DNA of 64,000 nucleotides from Bacteroidota bacterium (GTDB taxonomy: Bacteria > Bacteroidota > Bacteroidia > Bacteroidales > Bacteroidaceae). The stretch lies in contig JAEZKJ010000148.1 in assembly GCA_023415545.1 (NCBI GenBank), positions 1 through 64,000 on the forward strand, read 5' to 3'. The notes below the pieces were generated by a model. The model ran no database searches, was not told the DNA's origin, and was given only the letters and a program-made list of their open reading frames with translations. Positions 1 to 8,156 of the stretch are shown here, piece by piece (position 1 is the stretch's first letter; every line of letters starts with the position of its first letter). Made by a program: the position numbers and the translations under genes.

Positions 1-633
1 GATATAAAAGAGTTGCATGTTTGGGGATGTCATGAAAATAAAAAGGATGGAACAAGTTTCAGAAATGCTGCTACAGGTGAGGTGATTTTCCAGATTAAAA
101 GTAGTGATGATGTTGGTAGATGTATGGCAGCAGATATTGACCCTACAAATAGGGGTGTTGAAATGTGGTCATATGCTTCCGATGGAATTCGTAATGTTAA
201 GGGTGAAGTTATAAATCCTAGTATTAAAGGGATGTCCGTTAATATGGCAGTTTGGTGGGATGGAGACTTACTAAGAGAACTTCTTGATAAGAATGTGGTG
301 AGTAAATATGATTGGGAGGAAAAGGTGAGCAAACCTCTGTTTACCTTTGAAGGATGTTTATCAAATAATGGGACAAAGTCAAATCCTTCTCTTCAAGGTG
401 ATATAATAGGCGATTGGCGTGAAGAGGTGCTTATGCGTAGTAAAGATAACTGCTCTTTACATCTGTATGTATCACCAATAGAGACAAAATATCGTTTTCA
501 TACGTTTTTGGAAGACCCTGTATATCGTATAAGTATTGCAACGCAAAATGTAGCTTATAATCAACCTACTCAACCCGGATTCTACTTCGGACCTGATATT
601 AAAGGAGATTTTAGAGGATATAAATTTAAATGA
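1..633 (+). CDS. Rhamnogalacturonan lyase (PL11 family), C-terminal part
   Basis: The frame is open from the first base of the window and ends in TGA at 633, so the 5' part of the gene lies outside. The roughly 210 residues visible match the C-terminal blades of PL11 rhamnogalacturonan endolyases (YesW/YesX type): a histidine-tryptophan start (HVWGCHE), the DVGRCMAADIDPTNRG stretch, a GDIIGDWREE segment and the terminal PGFYFGPDIKGD motif. Family knowledge: these secreted enzymes cleave the rhamnose-galacturonic acid backbone of pectin by beta-elimination with calcium. The signal peptide and start cannot be seen. It fits with the other plant-polysaccharide glycosidases at 45-53 kb. The family call is fairly sure; endo or exo action cannot be judged from this fragment. 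Confidence 0.82.
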   Translation, partial: DIKELHVWGCHENKKDGTSFRNAATGEVIFQIKSSDDVGRCMAADIDPTNRGVEMWSYASDGIRNVKGEVINPSIKGMSVNMAVWWDGDLLRELLDKNVVSKYDWEEKVSKPLFTFEGCLSNNGTKSNPSLQGDIIGDWREEVLMRSKDNCSLHLYVSPIETKYRFHTFLEDPVYRISIATQNVAYNQPTQPGFYFGPDIKGDFRGYKFK

Positions 634-671
634 TGAGATTTATACTTTACTTTTCGGAAAAATAATAAACT

Positions 672-693
672 AACTATTTTTTTCAAAATAGTT
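672..693. repeat. Perfect 9-bp inverted repeat after the PL11 gene
   Basis: AACTATTTT (672-680) and AAAATAGTT (685-693) are exact inverted copies around a four-base loop. It sits 39 bp after the PL11 stop and just before a second inverted repeat. It could be a weak terminator for the lyase gene, but there is no T-run on the + side. It is all A/T except one pair, so chance is possible. Confidence 0.45.
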
Positions 694-695
694 GT

Positions 696-738
696 ATATT
701 CGCATATGTTGTTTATTATGAGCAATATATGCGAATAT
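696..738. repeat. Perfect 12-bp inverted repeat upstream of the DUF2807 gene
   Basis: ATATTCGCATAT (696-707) and ATATGCGAATAT (727-738) are exact inverted copies separated by 19 bp. The left arm overlaps a promoter-like box TATATTCG (695-702, one mismatch to TAnnTTTG). The placement suits an operator for a dimeric regulator or a stem-loop at the 5' end of the downstream mRNA. It does not look like a terminator because no T-run follows. Confidence 0.6.
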
Positions 739-864
739 TATTTTATACAATATCACTTTATTATCTCTATTTTTAAAATTTTCTTATTTTATTTAAATGC
801 TATTGCAACTTTTACTCTCAACTGTTCGTCTAAAATAGAAATAACTCATAAAAATAAAAGTAGT

Positions 865-1701
865 ATGAAAAGGTTAATTATCAGTTTTACTTTACTTGTC
901 TGCTTATTAGTGACAGCAGGTAGTTGTATTAATATTGTTGGACAAGGAGTTACTCCAAGTAAAAACTATGTATCCAAGAAAGTTAATGTTGGAGATTTCA
1001 AGGGGATATCTACAAGTTGTTCTATAGATGTTATTTATACACAAACATCAGGCGATAGAAATGTTGAAATTTTTACTTCCGATAATATCTTACCATATAT
1101 AGTAGTGGAAGTTAAGGGTGATGTATTGAATGTAAGGATGAAAGATAATACACGAATTACAAGTGTAGGCCCACATAAGATGGAGGTTCGTGTTAGTGCA
1201 CCAGCTGTAGATATGTTGAGCGCATCGAGTAGTGGTGATGTGATTTTAAAGAATGGATTAAATAACAACGGAAATGTATCTTTGCGTGCTTCTAGTAGTG
1301 GAGATATTAAGGGAGGAGATGTTCATTGTAAAACATTAGATGCCTCTTCATCAAGTAGTGGTGATATATTATTGGGTAATGTAAAGTGTGAAAACTTGAA
1401 TGTTGAATGCAATAGCTCGGGTGACTTTAAATTGAACATGTTAGAATGTAAAGATGTTAGATCTAACTCATCTTCTTCAGGTGATGTAACCCTTTCGGGC
1501 GTTTGTAACATTGCTTATTATAATGCATCAAGTAGCGGTGATATTAATGCTAGTGATTTAAAAGCTAAAGTTGTTGAGGCTAGAGCAAGTTCTGCAGGTG
1601 ATATTAAATGCTATGCTTCACAATCAATCAAAGGGTCAAGATCAAGTGCAGGAAATATATCCTTCTCAGGAAATCCTGCACAGATAGATATAAGAAAATA
1701 A
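865..1701 (+). CDS. DUF2807 (head GIN domain) lipoprotein with SSGD repeats
   Basis: The frame is open from 706, but the ATG at 865 is the better start because it begins a signal peptide (MKRLIISFTLLVCLLVTAGSC). A Cys follows AGS, so it is probably an outer-membrane lipoprotein. The mature 255 residues are the DUF2807 'head GIN domain', known as a repeated beta-structure found mainly in Bacteroidota with no settled biochemical role. SSGD-like motifs recur about every 20 residues (SSSGDV, SSSGDI, NSSGDF, SSAGDI, SSAGNI), one per turn of a likely beta-solenoid. The gene stands alone between the PL11 lyase and the convergent dihydrouridine synthase, whose stop lies 5 bp away. A conspicuous inverted repeat lies in its upstream region. 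Function unknown; a surface adhesin or scaffold is only a guess. Confidence 0.85.
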   Translation: MKRLIISFTLLVCLLVTAGSCINIVGQGVTPSKNYVSKKVNVGDFKGISTSCSIDVIYTQTSGDRNVEIFTSDNILPYIVVEVKGDVLNVRMKDNTRITSVGPHKMEVRVSAPAVDMLSASSSGDVILKNGLNNNGNVSLRASSSGDIKGGDVHCKTLDASSSSSGDILLGNVKCENLNVECNSSGDFKLNMLECKDVRSNSSSSGDVTLSGVCNIAYYNASSSGDINASDLKAKVVEARASSAGDIKCYASQSIKGSRSSAGNISFSGNPAQIDIRK

Positions 1702-1705
1702 ATTT

Positions 1706-2689
1706 TCATAAATCATAAATCTTTCTTATAGAATCGAGTATCGAGTATAATTCTTCAATGCTCTCGGCGCGAAGCATAGCTATCCTTGTAGATTTAAAAT
1801 TTGGGATATTTTTAAATATAGGAGAAGCAGCCAAATGACGACGAACATGAAGGATTCCTCGACGCTCATCGAGTAAATTAACACTTTCTTGAACTTGTCG
1901 GCGAAGGATATTGAGTTTCCAATCGAAAGATAATGGCTCGATTTCTTCGCCTTTTTCTAAATAGTGTTTTACCTCCTTGAATATCCAAGGACGGCCAAAA
2001 CTTGCTCTTCCTATCATTACTCCATCAACACCATATTTGTCGAAGCACTCTTTAGCTCGTTCGGGCGATGTAACATCACCATTACCAATTATAGGAATGT
2101 GCATTCGTGGATTCTCCTTAATCTTTCCTATCAAAGTCCAGTCGGCTTCACCTGTATACATCTGTGCACGTGTTCTGCCATGAACAGTAAGAGCTTCAAT
2201 GCCACAATCCTGCAGTTGCTCGGCCAGTTCGACGATAACTTTACTATTGTTATCCCATCCAAGTCTGGTTTTTACTGTAACAGGTATATTCACAGCGTCG
2301 ACAACAGCTTTTGTTATCTCGAGCATCTTAGGAATATTTTGAAGCATGCCTGAACCTGCACCTTTTCCTGCAACTCTTTTTACAGGACAACCAAAGTTTA
2401 GATCAAGAATGTCAGGGTTAGCTTGTTCAACAATCTTTGCAGCTTCAACCATAGCATCGGTCTCTCTACCATAAATCTGAATTGCAACAGGACGTTCTGC
2501 ATCACTGATGTTAAGTTTCTGCATTGTCTTGCCTACAGATCGGATAAGTGCATCACTTGACACAAATTCTGTATATACCATATCGGCACCAAACTCCTTG
2601 CATAACAGACGGAAAGCAGGATCGGTAACATCCTCCATTGGAGCAAGTAAAATAGGATATTTGCCTAAGTCAATATTGCGTATTTTCAT
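1706..2689 (-). CDS. dusB: tRNA-dihydrouridine synthase (Dus family)
   Basis: A 327-residue TIM-barrel flavoenzyme that reduces specific uridines in the tRNA D-loop using FMN and NADPH. Visible family signs are the N-terminal LAPMEDVTDPAFR (FMN site), the LDLNFGCPVKRVAGKGAGSGML stretch containing the catalytic Cys of the NFGCP motif, VTVKTRLGW, the HGRTR motif and GNGDV followed by GVMIGRA near the phosphate-binding end. Length and motif spelling fit the DusB/Dus subgroup of Bacteroidota. It is a single gene, transcribed from a promoter interleaved with that of the divergent U32 gene. The subgroup (which uridine it modifies) is inferred by similarity and is less certain than the family. Confidence 0.93.
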   Translation of the reverse strand: MKIRNIDLGKYPILLAPMEDVTDPAFRLLCKEFGADMVYTEFVSSDALIRSVGKTMQKLNISDAERPVAIQIYGRETDAMVEAAKIVEQANPDILDLNFGCPVKRVAGKGAGSGMLQNIPKMLEITKAVVDAVNIPVTVKTRLGWDNNSKVIVELAEQLQDCGIEALTVHGRTRAQMYTGEADWTLIGKIKENPRMHIPIIGNGDVTSPERAKECFDKYGVDGVMIGRASFGRPWIFKEVKHYLEKGEEIEPLSFDWKLNILRRQVQESVNLLDERRGILHVRRHLAASPIFKNIPNFKSTRIAMLRAESIEELYSILDSIRKIYDL

Positions 2690-2706
2690 TTTCTAACATT
2701 CATTTA

Positions 2707-2738
2707 ACTGCAAAAGTACAGAAAAAACTCTACCTTTG
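2707..2738 (+). promoter_or_regulatory. Bacteroidota-type promoter of the U32 peptidase gene
   Basis: TACCTTTG (2731-2738) fits TAnnTTTG exactly; ACTG (2707-2710), a weak -33 match, lies 20 bp upstream. The ATG follows at 2761. Confidence 0.65.
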
Positions 2739-2742
2739 CAGA
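2711..2742 (-). promoter_or_regulatory. Bacteroidota-type promoter of the dus gene
   Basis: Read on the minus strand: TCTG (2742-2739), 20 bp, then TACTTTTG (2718-2711), which fits the -7 consensus TAnnTTTG exactly. The start codon at 2689 is 22 bp beyond the box. It is interleaved with the promoter of the divergent gene. Confidence 0.65.
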
Positions 2743-2760
2743 CATAAAAATGATAAGAAT

Positions 2761-4023
2761 ATGAAACATGATATAAAAGATTTCGAAATAATGGCTCCTG
2801 TGGGTTCTCGTGAAGCTTTAGCTGCTGCTATTCAGGGAGGTGCCAACTCAATTTATTTCGGAATAGAGAGTTTGAACATGCGAGCTCGTTCAGCAAACAC
2901 ATTTACTATCAATGATTTGCGTGAAATAGCACAAATTTGTGAGGAACATTCCATAAAAAGCTATCTTACAATCAACACTATCATTTACGATGAGGATATT
3001 GAGTTGATGCGTAAAATTGTAGATGCAGCGAAAGAGGCTAAAATCAGTGCTGTTATTGCTGCCGATGTTGCTGTAATGTCATACTGTATGGAGGTAGGAC
3101 AAGAGGTGCATCTATCTACTCAATTGAATATCAGTAATGCACAAGCGCTGAAATTCTATGCTCAATTTGCTGATGTAGTGGTACTTGCTCGTGAGTTGAA
3201 CTTAAAACAGGTGCGTAAAATTTATGACGCTATCCAGAATGAACAGATTAAAGGTCCTAATGGTGAGTTAGTACGTATCGAGATGTTCTGTCATGGTGCT
3301 CTTTGTATGGCTGTTTCAGGAAAGTGCTACTTGAGCCTTCATGAGATGAATGTGTCGGCAAATAGAGGTGCATGTAACCAGATTTGTCGAAGAGGTTACT
3401 CGGTAAAAGATAACGAGAGCGATATAGAACTTGAGGTGGATAATAAATATATCATGTCGCCTAAAGATTTGAAGACTATTCACTTTATGGACGAGATGAT
3501 TGAAGCCGGTGTACGAGTGTTCAAGATTGAAGGTAGAGCAAGAGGTCCTGAATATGTGCGTACAGTAGTTGAGTGTTACAAAGAAGCTATCCAGGCTTGT
3601 CTTGATGGCACTTTCAACGAGGAGAAGACTAAAGAGTGGGATCAAAGATTGAGAACTGTCTTCAACAGAGGATTCTGGAATGGTTATTACCTTGGACAGA
3701 GACTTGGCGAATGGAGTAAAAATTATGGTTCCGAAGCAACAGAACGAAAAGTTTATGTGGGTAAAGCTATCAAACACTTCTCGAATATCGGTGTGGCTGA
3801 ATTCCTTATTGAAGCAGGTGAGATAAAGAATGGTGAGAAACTTCTTATAACAGGACCTACAACCGGTGCACTATTCCTTACTCTTGATGACCCACGTGTA
3901 GATCTTAAATCGGTTGAGGTAGTCAATAAGGGTGAACGTGTTTCATTCAAAGTTCCTGAAAAGGTTCGTCCAAGCGATAAACTTTATAAACTTGTTTCTC
4001 CTGACTCATTGAAGAAGAAATAA
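2761..4023 (+). CDS. Peptidase U32 family protein (probable tRNA hydroxylation factor)
   Basis: A 420-residue member of the U32 'collagenase-like' family. It has the N-terminal EIMAPVGSREALAAAIQGGANSIYFG start, the family core around EMFCHGALCMAVSGKCYLS, and conserved cysteines (CNQICRRGY, about residues 210-217). Beyond residue 330 is a beta-barrel-like C-terminal domain. Family knowledge: E. coli relatives TrhP/YegQ and RlhA are needed for prephenate-dependent hydroxylation of tRNA U34 or of 23S rRNA, and the cysteines are thought to bind an iron-sulfur cluster. Older annotations call them proteases. Its pairing with a divergent tRNA-dihydrouridine synthase suits a tRNA-modification role. 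It is a single-gene unit ending in a strong hairpin terminator. The family is sure; the exact substrate is inferred. Confidence 0.88.
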   Translation: MKHDIKDFEIMAPVGSREALAAAIQGGANSIYFGIESLNMRARSANTFTINDLREIAQICEEHSIKSYLTINTIIYDEDIELMRKIVDAAKEAKISAVIAADVAVMSYCMEVGQEVHLSTQLNISNAQALKFYAQFADVVVLARELNLKQVRKIYDAIQNEQIKGPNGELVRIEMFCHGALCMAVSGKCYLSLHEMNVSANRGACNQICRRGYSVKDNESDIELEVDNKYIMSPKDLKTIHFMDEMIEAGVRVFKIEGRARGPEYVRTVVECYKEAIQACLDGTFNEEKTKEWDQRLRTVFNRGFWNGYYLGQRLGEWSKNYGSEATERKVYVGKAIKHFSNIGVAEFLIEAGEIKNGEKLLITGPTTGALFLTLDDPRVDLKSVEVVNKGERVSFKVPEKVRPSDKLYKLVSPDSLKKK

Positions 4024-4084
4024 TAGAGTTTGATCAATAAAGAGTTTATTGACCGAAAGGTTAAGAAAAGATATTAATGAATTG

Positions 4085-4113
4085 AAAAAGCGGTATATTT
4101 ATACCGCTTTTTT
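4085..4113 (+). terminator. Rho-independent terminator after the U32 gene
   Basis: The stem AAAAAGCGGTATA pairs with TATACCGCTTTTT and runs into a T-tract (4108-4113). A smaller hairpin, TCAATAAA-gag-TTTATTGA, lies at 4034-4052. Confidence 0.85.
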
Positions 4114-4170
4114 ATTTGTACCATATTGAGACTTCTTCACTATTTGAAGATGAAAATTTAATTATTAACC

Positions 4171-6237
4171 ATGAAAGAGAAAAAGAGAAGAGAGAGTGAA
4201 AAAGTTCTTTTTCGCCGTTTCTCAAACCAATCTTATTCTATTTTCAAAAGCATCGGTAAGGAGATAAATATTGGCGTACTGCTTGTTGGTATGCTAACAT
4301 ACGCAACTCCTCAGGAGGTTAAAGCTCAGGCTAACTCCAAAACTGATAATAATGAGAAAGAGTATGAGCTGGAAGAGGTTGAAGTAACCGCATCACGAGC
4401 GCCACTAACTATTAGTCAAGGTGCAAGAATGGTTACTTTGATCGACCGTAAATCAATTGCGCAGGCCCCTGCGCAGAGTGTTAACGACCTATTGAAGTGG
4501 GCTGTAGGTGTAGATGTGCGGCAAAGGGGAGGGCAGGGCATGCAGACCGATATCTCCTTGAGAGGTAGCAATCATGACCAAATAACTATACTGCTAAATG
4601 GCGTAAATATATGTGACCCTCAAACGGGACATAATGCTGTAGACCTGCCTGTAGATATCAACGATATAGAGAGAATAGAGATTCTCGAGGGTCCTGCATC
4701 AAGGGTATATGGTACCTCATCACTGCTTGGAGCTATTAATATTGTTACCAAGAAAGAGATAAATAGTTTTATCGATGTATCTGCTTCTTTAGGTTCTTAC
4801 GGCAGTGTAAATGGGGGTGCGAAATTAAACTTGTCAACCGAGAAGATTATTAATATGATTTCAGCAAACTACAATCGTAGTGATGGTCATCTTCGAAACA
4901 GCCAAGGTAAACTTAACGCTAATTTCAATGCTGCACGACTATATTATCAAGGCTTATTATCGAATTCAGTAGCCGATGTTCAGTGGTCGGCAGGGTTTAG
5001 TGATAAAAACTTAGGTTCAAATACTTTCTATAGTGCAAAGTTTGATAATCAGTTTGAACATACTCGTAAAATCTTCACATCAATTCAGGCGATGAGTAAA
5101 GGTAAAGTTCAATTCAAACCGGTGTTATATTGGACTAGAGGTGATGATAGGTTTGAACTTATAAAGGGAAGTGAAGAGATAGTTCCATTCAACTTTCATA
5201 GTACAGATATTTGGGGAGTAAACCTTAATGCATATTTCACATCAGTATTAGGTAAAACTGCGGTAGGAGCAGAGATGCGGGATGAGAATATAAAAAGTAC
5301 AATACTTGGAGAGCCTTTACAAAATCCTCAAGATATAGCAGGTTACGACAGGAAATACACTAAAGGATTAGACAGGACAAACCTTAGTTTCCATATTGAG
5401 CATAATATATTGCTAAACAGATTCACTTTGTCGGCCGGTGTAATGGCGACGAGAAATAGTATGTATGAAAGTGGGTTTAAATTATATCCCGGTGTAGATG
5501 TATCGTACAGATTCAATCAGCAATTCAAAATTTTTACCTCATGGAACAGTTCGTTGAGGCTTCCCACGTTTACTGAACTCTATTATACAACCAATGAAAC
5601 ACATATAGGGAATAAACAGTTGAAACCTGAGGAGATGAGTGCTTATGAATTGGGGGTGAAATATACAGATCAATCAATAAATGCTACGGTAGCTCTTTTC
5701 CATCATAGAGGGAAAAATTTAATCGATTGGGTAAAGCGTGTAGATGAGGAGGTGTGGCACTCGATTAATCATACAAAAATCAATTCTACAGGTGTTGAAG
5801 TGGGAGCTACAGTAGACTTTGAAGATATAATTAAAATGAATTCTTTATTGAAAAGCATTTATTTGGGATACTCATTTATAAATCAAGATAAAAAAGAGAA
5901 ACCTAACGAAGTTTCACAATACTCATTGGAATATCTCAAACATAAATTTGTTGTACGCATAGACTCTAAAATATGGAATAAACTTGAGGGAAACTGCTCT
6001 TTTCGTTGGCAAGACAGAGAGGGAAATTTCATTGTATACGAGAATAAAAATCCTGTTGGTAAAGCAGATTATAAACCTTACTCACTATTTGATGCCAAAG
6101 TGGTTTGGAATGATGAGAATTATAAACTGTGGGTGCAAGCTAACAATATTTTCAATAAAGAGTACTTTGATTATGGAAATGTTCCACAACCGGGTTTGTG
6201 GGTAATGGTTGGAGTTAATTATCACTTTAATATATAG
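4171..6237 (+). CDS. TonB-dependent outer-membrane receptor (BtuB/siderophore-receptor type)
   Basis: A 688-residue outer-membrane transporter. After an unusually long basic N-region (about 30 residues), a hydrophobic stretch INIGVLLVGMLTYATPQEVKAQ looks like the signal peptide core and cleavage region. A TonB-box-like ELEEVEVTASR follows near residue 68. The plug domain (about 80-190) has SVNDLLKWAVGVDVRQRGG, SLRGSNHDQITILLNGV and RIEILEGPASRVYGTSSLLGAINIVTKK. The rest is a 22-strand barrel ending in aromatic YHFNI, as expected for BAM-dependent insertion. There is no SusD partner and no carboxypeptidase-like domain, so it is not a SusC. The N-terminus resembles cobalamin receptors of Bacteroides as I remember them, but no cobalamin riboswitch fits in the 147-bp gap before it. 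The ligand (cobalamin, heme or siderophore) is undetermined. Confidence 0.88.
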   Translation: MKEKKRRESEKVLFRRFSNQSYSIFKSIGKEINIGVLLVGMLTYATPQEVKAQANSKTDNNEKEYELEEVEVTASRAPLTISQGARMVTLIDRKSIAQAPAQSVNDLLKWAVGVDVRQRGGQGMQTDISLRGSNHDQITILLNGVNICDPQTGHNAVDLPVDINDIERIEILEGPASRVYGTSSLLGAINIVTKKEINSFIDVSASLGSYGSVNGGAKLNLSTEKIINMISANYNRSDGHLRNSQGKLNANFNAARLYYQGLLSNSVADVQWSAGFSDKNLGSNTFYSAKFDNQFEHTRKIFTSIQAMSKGKVQFKPVLYWTRGDDRFELIKGSEEIVPFNFHSTDIWGVNLNAYFTSVLGKTAVGAEMRDENIKSTILGEPLQNPQDIAGYDRKYTKGLDRTNLSFHIEHNILLNRFTLSAGVMATRNSMYESGFKLYPGVDVSYRFNQQFKIFTSWNSSLRLPTFTELYYTTNETHIGNKQLKPEEMSAYELGVKYTDQSINATVALFHHRGKNLIDWVKRVDEEVWHSINHTKINSTGVEVGATVDFEDIIKMNSLLKSIYLGYSFINQDKKEKPNEVSQYSLEYLKHKFVVRIDSKIWNKLEGNCSFRWQDREGNFIVYENKNPVGKADYKPYSLFDAKVVWNDENYKLWVQANNIFNKEYFDYGNVPQPGLWVMVGVNYHFNI

Positions 6238-6296
6238 TTAATTATATGGAGTTGTTTTTATTGCTTTTATAGATAAATAATTACGTTGATTATTTT

Positions 6297-6304
6297 TATC
6301 TTTG
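6297..6304 (+). promoter_or_regulatory. Bacteroidota -7 box upstream of argS
   Basis: TATCTTTG fits TAnnTTTG exactly and lies 28 bp before the argS ATG. No convincing TTTG -33 box is seen at the expected distance. It may drive the whole argS-rnhA-envelope gene run to 14632. Confidence 0.55.
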
Positions 6305-6332
6305 CACATTAAAATAACAAGAAAAGAGAGAA

Positions 6333-8153
6333 ATGAAGATAGAAAAGAGACTCTGTGCATCTGTAATTGATGCAATTAAGGCGTTATATGGTCAAGAGGT
6401 ATCTGAAAACATGATACAACTTCAGAAGACCAAAAAGGAGTTTGAAGGACACCTTACATTAGTTGTCTTCCCATTTTTAAAAATGTCAAAGAAGGGACCT
6501 GAGCAGACAGCACAAGAGATTGGTGAGTATTTAAAAAGCAATGCTCCTGAAATTATTGCTGATTTTAATGCTGTAAAAGGTTTCCTAAATCTTGTGATTG
6601 CCTCTGATTGTTGGATTGAACTTCTTGATAGCATAAATGCAGATGAAAACTTTGGATTTACAAAGGTGACAGAGAATTCTCCTCTTGTAATGATTGAATA
6701 TTCATCTCCAAATACAAATAAACCTCTTCACTTAGGACATGTGCGTAACAACCTTCTTGGTAATGCACTTGCCAATATTATGGCCGCTAATGGTAATAAA
6801 GTTGTTAAGACAAACATCGTTAACGACCGTGGTATACATATCTGTAAGTCGATGTTGGCTTGGTTGAAATATGGTGAAGGTGAGACTCCTGAAACTTCGG
6901 GTAAAAAGGGTGACCACTTAGTTGGTGACTATTATGTGTCGTTTGATAAACACTATAAAGCTGAGGTTAAAGAGTTGATGGAGAAGTTCATTGCAGATGG
7001 TATGACAGAAGAGCAGGCTAAAGCAAAAGCTGAAGCTGAATCTCCTCTTATGCTTGAGGCAAGAGAAATGTTGCGTAAATGGGAAGCTAACGACCCTGAA
7101 GTTCGTGGATTATGGAAAATGATGAACGAATGGGTGTATGCCGGTTTCGATGCTACTTACAAAGAGATGGGCGTAAGCTTCGACAAGATATATTATGAAT
7201 CGGATACTTATCTTGAAGGTAAGGATAAGGTTCAAGAGGGATTGGACAAAGGTTTCTTCTACAAAAAAGAGGATGGCTCAGTTTGGGCTGACCTAACTGC
7301 AGAGGGACTTGACCATAAACTTCTTCTTCGAGGTGATGGTACTTCTGTTTATATGACTCAGGATATAGGTACAGCAAAACTACGTTTCCAAGATTATCCA
7401 ATTAACAAAATGATTTATGTTGTGGGTAATGAGCAGAACTACCACTTCCAGGTTCTTTCAATACTACTTGATAAACTTGGTTTCGACTGGGGTAAGGATC
7501 TTGTTCACTTCTCATATGGTATGGTTGAACTTCCTGAAGGTAAGATGAAGAGCCGTGAGGGTACTGTTGTTGATGCTGATGACCTTATGGAGTCAATGAT
7601 TGAGACAGCTCAAGAGACTTCGGCTGAACTTGGTAAACTTGATGGTCTAACTCAAGAGGAGATCAATAATATATCACGTATAGTTGGACTTGGCGCATTG
7701 AAATACTTTATCCTTAAGGTTGATGCTCGTAAAAATATGACATTCAATCCTAAAGAGTCTATCGATTTCAATGGTAACACAGGACCATTTATACAGTATA
7801 CTTATGCTAGAATACAGTCTGTATTGCGTAAAGCTGCTGAACAAGGAATTGATGTTCCTGAGAAACTGGCTACAGGTATAGCTCTAAGCAATAAAGAGGA
7901 GGCTTTGATTCAGTCAATGGCTGATTTTGCATCTGTAGTTCGTCAAGCAGGTACAGATTATAACCCTTCGGTTATTGCTAATTACACTTACGAATTGGTT
8001 AAGGAGTATAACCAGTTCTATCATGATCACTCAATTCTTCGTGAGGAGAATGAGCAGGTTAAGATTTTCCGTCTTGCCTTGAGTGCTAATGTTGCTAAGA
8101 TTATACGTGAAGCTATGGGATTACTTGGAATTGAAGTTCCAGAAAGAATGTAA
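6333..8153 (+). CDS. argS: Arginyl-tRNA synthetase
   Basis: A 606-residue class I aminoacyl-tRNA synthetase that charges tRNA-Arg. The N-terminal Arg-S additional domain (about 1-110) is followed by the signature YSSPNTNKPLHLGHVRNNLLG, where HLGH is the HIGH motif. GKMKSREGTVVDADDLM is the KMSKS-region equivalent. The C-terminal DALR anticodon-binding domain ends at VPERM, a typical end for this family. Length is usual for the family. The stop is 3 bp before rnhA, indicating a shared transcript. It is the first gene of a run that continues into cell-envelope genes. Confidence 0.97.
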   Translation: MKIEKRLCASVIDAIKALYGQEVSENMIQLQKTKKEFEGHLTLVVFPFLKMSKKGPEQTAQEIGEYLKSNAPEIIADFNAVKGFLNLVIASDCWIELLDSINADENFGFTKVTENSPLVMIEYSSPNTNKPLHLGHVRNNLLGNALANIMAANGNKVVKTNIVNDRGIHICKSMLAWLKYGEGETPETSGKKGDHLVGDYYVSFDKHYKAEVKELMEKFIADGMTEEQAKAKAEAESPLMLEAREMLRKWEANDPEVRGLWKMMNEWVYAGFDATYKEMGVSFDKIYYESDTYLEGKDKVQEGLDKGFFYKKEDGSVWADLTAEGLDHKLLLRGDGTSVYMTQDIGTAKLRFQDYPINKMIYVVGNEQNYHFQVLSILLDKLGFDWGKDLVHFSYGMVELPEGKMKSREGTVVDADDLMESMIETAQETSAELGKLDGLTQEEINNISRIVGLGALKYFILKVDARKNMTFNPKESIDFNGNTGPFIQYTYARIQSVLRKAAEQGIDVPEKLATGIALSNKEEALIQSMADFASVVRQAGTDYNPSVIANYTYELVKEYNQFYHDHSILREENEQVKIFRLALSANVAKIIREAMGLLGIEVPERM

Positions 8154-8156
8154 TTA

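Noticed and set aside
696..738. Invertible promoter (phase-variable switch) flanked by the 12-bp repeats
   Set aside because: The spacer is only 19 bp, too short for a promoter between recombination sites, and no invertase gene is nearby.
3316..3777. 153-codon open frame on the minus strand inside the U32 gene
   Set aside because: It is antisense to a clearly conserved protein, has no family resemblance and no promoter.
4024..4170. Possible cobalamin riboswitch before the TonB receptor
   Set aside because: The gap is 147 bp and is partly filled by two hairpins of the previous gene; no cobalamin-box-like conserved sequence was seen.
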